Below, piece by piece: positions 63,646-64,000 of a stretch of DNA of 64,000 bases; position 1 is the first letter of the stretch; each line of letters opens with the position of its first letter. The translations under genes and the position numbers were made by a program. This DNA comes from Streptomyces bacillaris (GTDB lineage Bacteria > Actinomycetota > Actinomycetes > Streptomycetales > Streptomycetaceae). Below the pieces are notes generated by a model. That model had not been told where the DNA came from, ran no database searches, and saw nothing but the letters and a program-made list of their open reading frames with translations. The stretch is from positions 1,054,001 to 1,118,000 of the forward strand of contig NZ_CP029378.1 of the NCBI RefSeq assembly GCF_003268675.1. The letters are read 5' to 3'.

Positions 63646-64000
63646 ATGGCTTCTCATGCGAAGAATCCCAAGGTGGCGGGGGTGCTGCTCGCCGCGGGCG
63701 GCGGCCGGCGGCTCGGTGGCCGCCCCAAGGCCCTGCTGGAGCACCGTGGCCGCCCCTTGGTCGAGCACGCCCTGCGGGCGCTGCGCAACGGTGGCTGCGG
63801 CCCGCTCCATGTGGTGCTGGGCGCGGCGGCCGGCGAGGTGCGCATCCGGGCCGATCTCTCGGGGGCGGCGGTGACCGTCAATCCGGGGTGGGAGGAGGGC
63901 ATGGGCTCCTCGCTCCGGCTGGGTCTGGCCGCCCTGAGCGGTACGGGGGCGGACGCGGCGCTCGTCCTGCTGGTGGACCAGCCGGGGATCGGGGCTGAGG
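63646..64000 (+). CDS. MobA-like nucleotidyltransferase (3' end outside window)
   Basis: First 118 codons of a gene continuing past the right edge. The NTP_transf_3 signature GVLLAAGGGRRLGGRPKALLEH at about 11-32 binds the nucleotide, and ALVLLVDQPG near 108 carries the metal Asp. Related proteins are molybdenum cofactor guanylyl/cytidylyltransferases (MobA, MocA); which one cannot be decided from this part. ATG 63646. Confidence 0.85.
   Translation, partial: MASHAKNPKVAGVLLAAGGGRRLGGRPKALLEHRGRPLVEHALRALRNGGCGPLHVVLGAAAGEVRIRADLSGAAVTVNPGWEEGMGSSLRLGLAALSGTGADAALVLLVDQPGIGAE

Overview
The window is high-GC actinobacterial DNA, almost certainly a Streptomyces chromosome. The reasons are the strong G/C third-position bias, frequent GTG/TTG starts with GGAGG-type ribosome binding sites, and gene families typical of the genus: gluABCD glutamate uptake, tandem P450s, paired HisKA_3 kinases and LuxR-type regulators, a giant secreted RHS toxin and NRPS genes.

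Layout. (1) 1-2.7 kb: the start of a secreted GH75 chitosanase and a gamma-glutamyltransferase. (2) 2.9-12.1 kb: what I read as the collapsed remnant of a tuberactinomycin (viomycin/capreomycin-type) antibiotic cluster. It keeps an intact viomycin phosphotransferase-like resistance kinase and an intact Rieske oxygenase. The StrK/VioS-like alkaline phosphatase has an amber codon in its signal peptide. An A-PCP-C-A-PCP-C NRPS has lost the core of its second adenylation domain, and its last condensation domain runs into the C-terminal part of a lysine 2,3-aminomutase. (3) 12.3-21.2 kb: housekeeping and envelope genes (MurJ paralogue, L,D-transpeptidase lipoprotein, CocE/NonD hydrolase, gluABCD, DUF6278). 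(4) 21.3-33.3 kb: a polymorphic-toxin locus with a secreted FG-GAP protein divergent from a 2631-residue RHS/ricin-lectin/HINT toxin, and a translationally coupled small gene that is the candidate immunity protein. (5) 33.7-39 kb: SDR, Clp_N/HTH protein, exonuclease III, MBL-fold hydrolase, fused PcaD-PcaC enzyme, membrane-anchored hypothetical protein. (6) 39.2-45.6 kb: a sugar or polyol uptake system (binding protein, permease, ATPase, ROK kinase) next to a GntR regulator and a divergent Gfo/Idh/MocA dehydrogenase that share a palindromic operator pair. (7) 45.6-52.6 kb: two tandem P450s, a two-component system, a small membrane protein, an EamA exporter and a frameshifted TetR regulator whose end lies in a tRNA-Gly 3'-half-like sequence. 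(8) 52.7-64 kb: flavoprotein, SDR, aldo/keto reductase, the allantoin degradation locus (frameshifted allantoicase, allantoinase, divergent IclR/AllR-like regulator with a palindromic operator), an ABC exporter divergent from a second two-component system, DUF5955, and the start of a MobA-like nucleotidyltransferase.

Caution: four genes (NRPS condensation domain, response regulator at 48.1 kb, TetR, allantoicase) each appear to lack one base in a G/C-rich stretch, mostly a homopolymer run. Such a pattern can come from long-read homopolymer errors, so those lesions may not be biological. The large deletions in the antibiotic remnant and the amber codon are not explained by a single homopolymer error.
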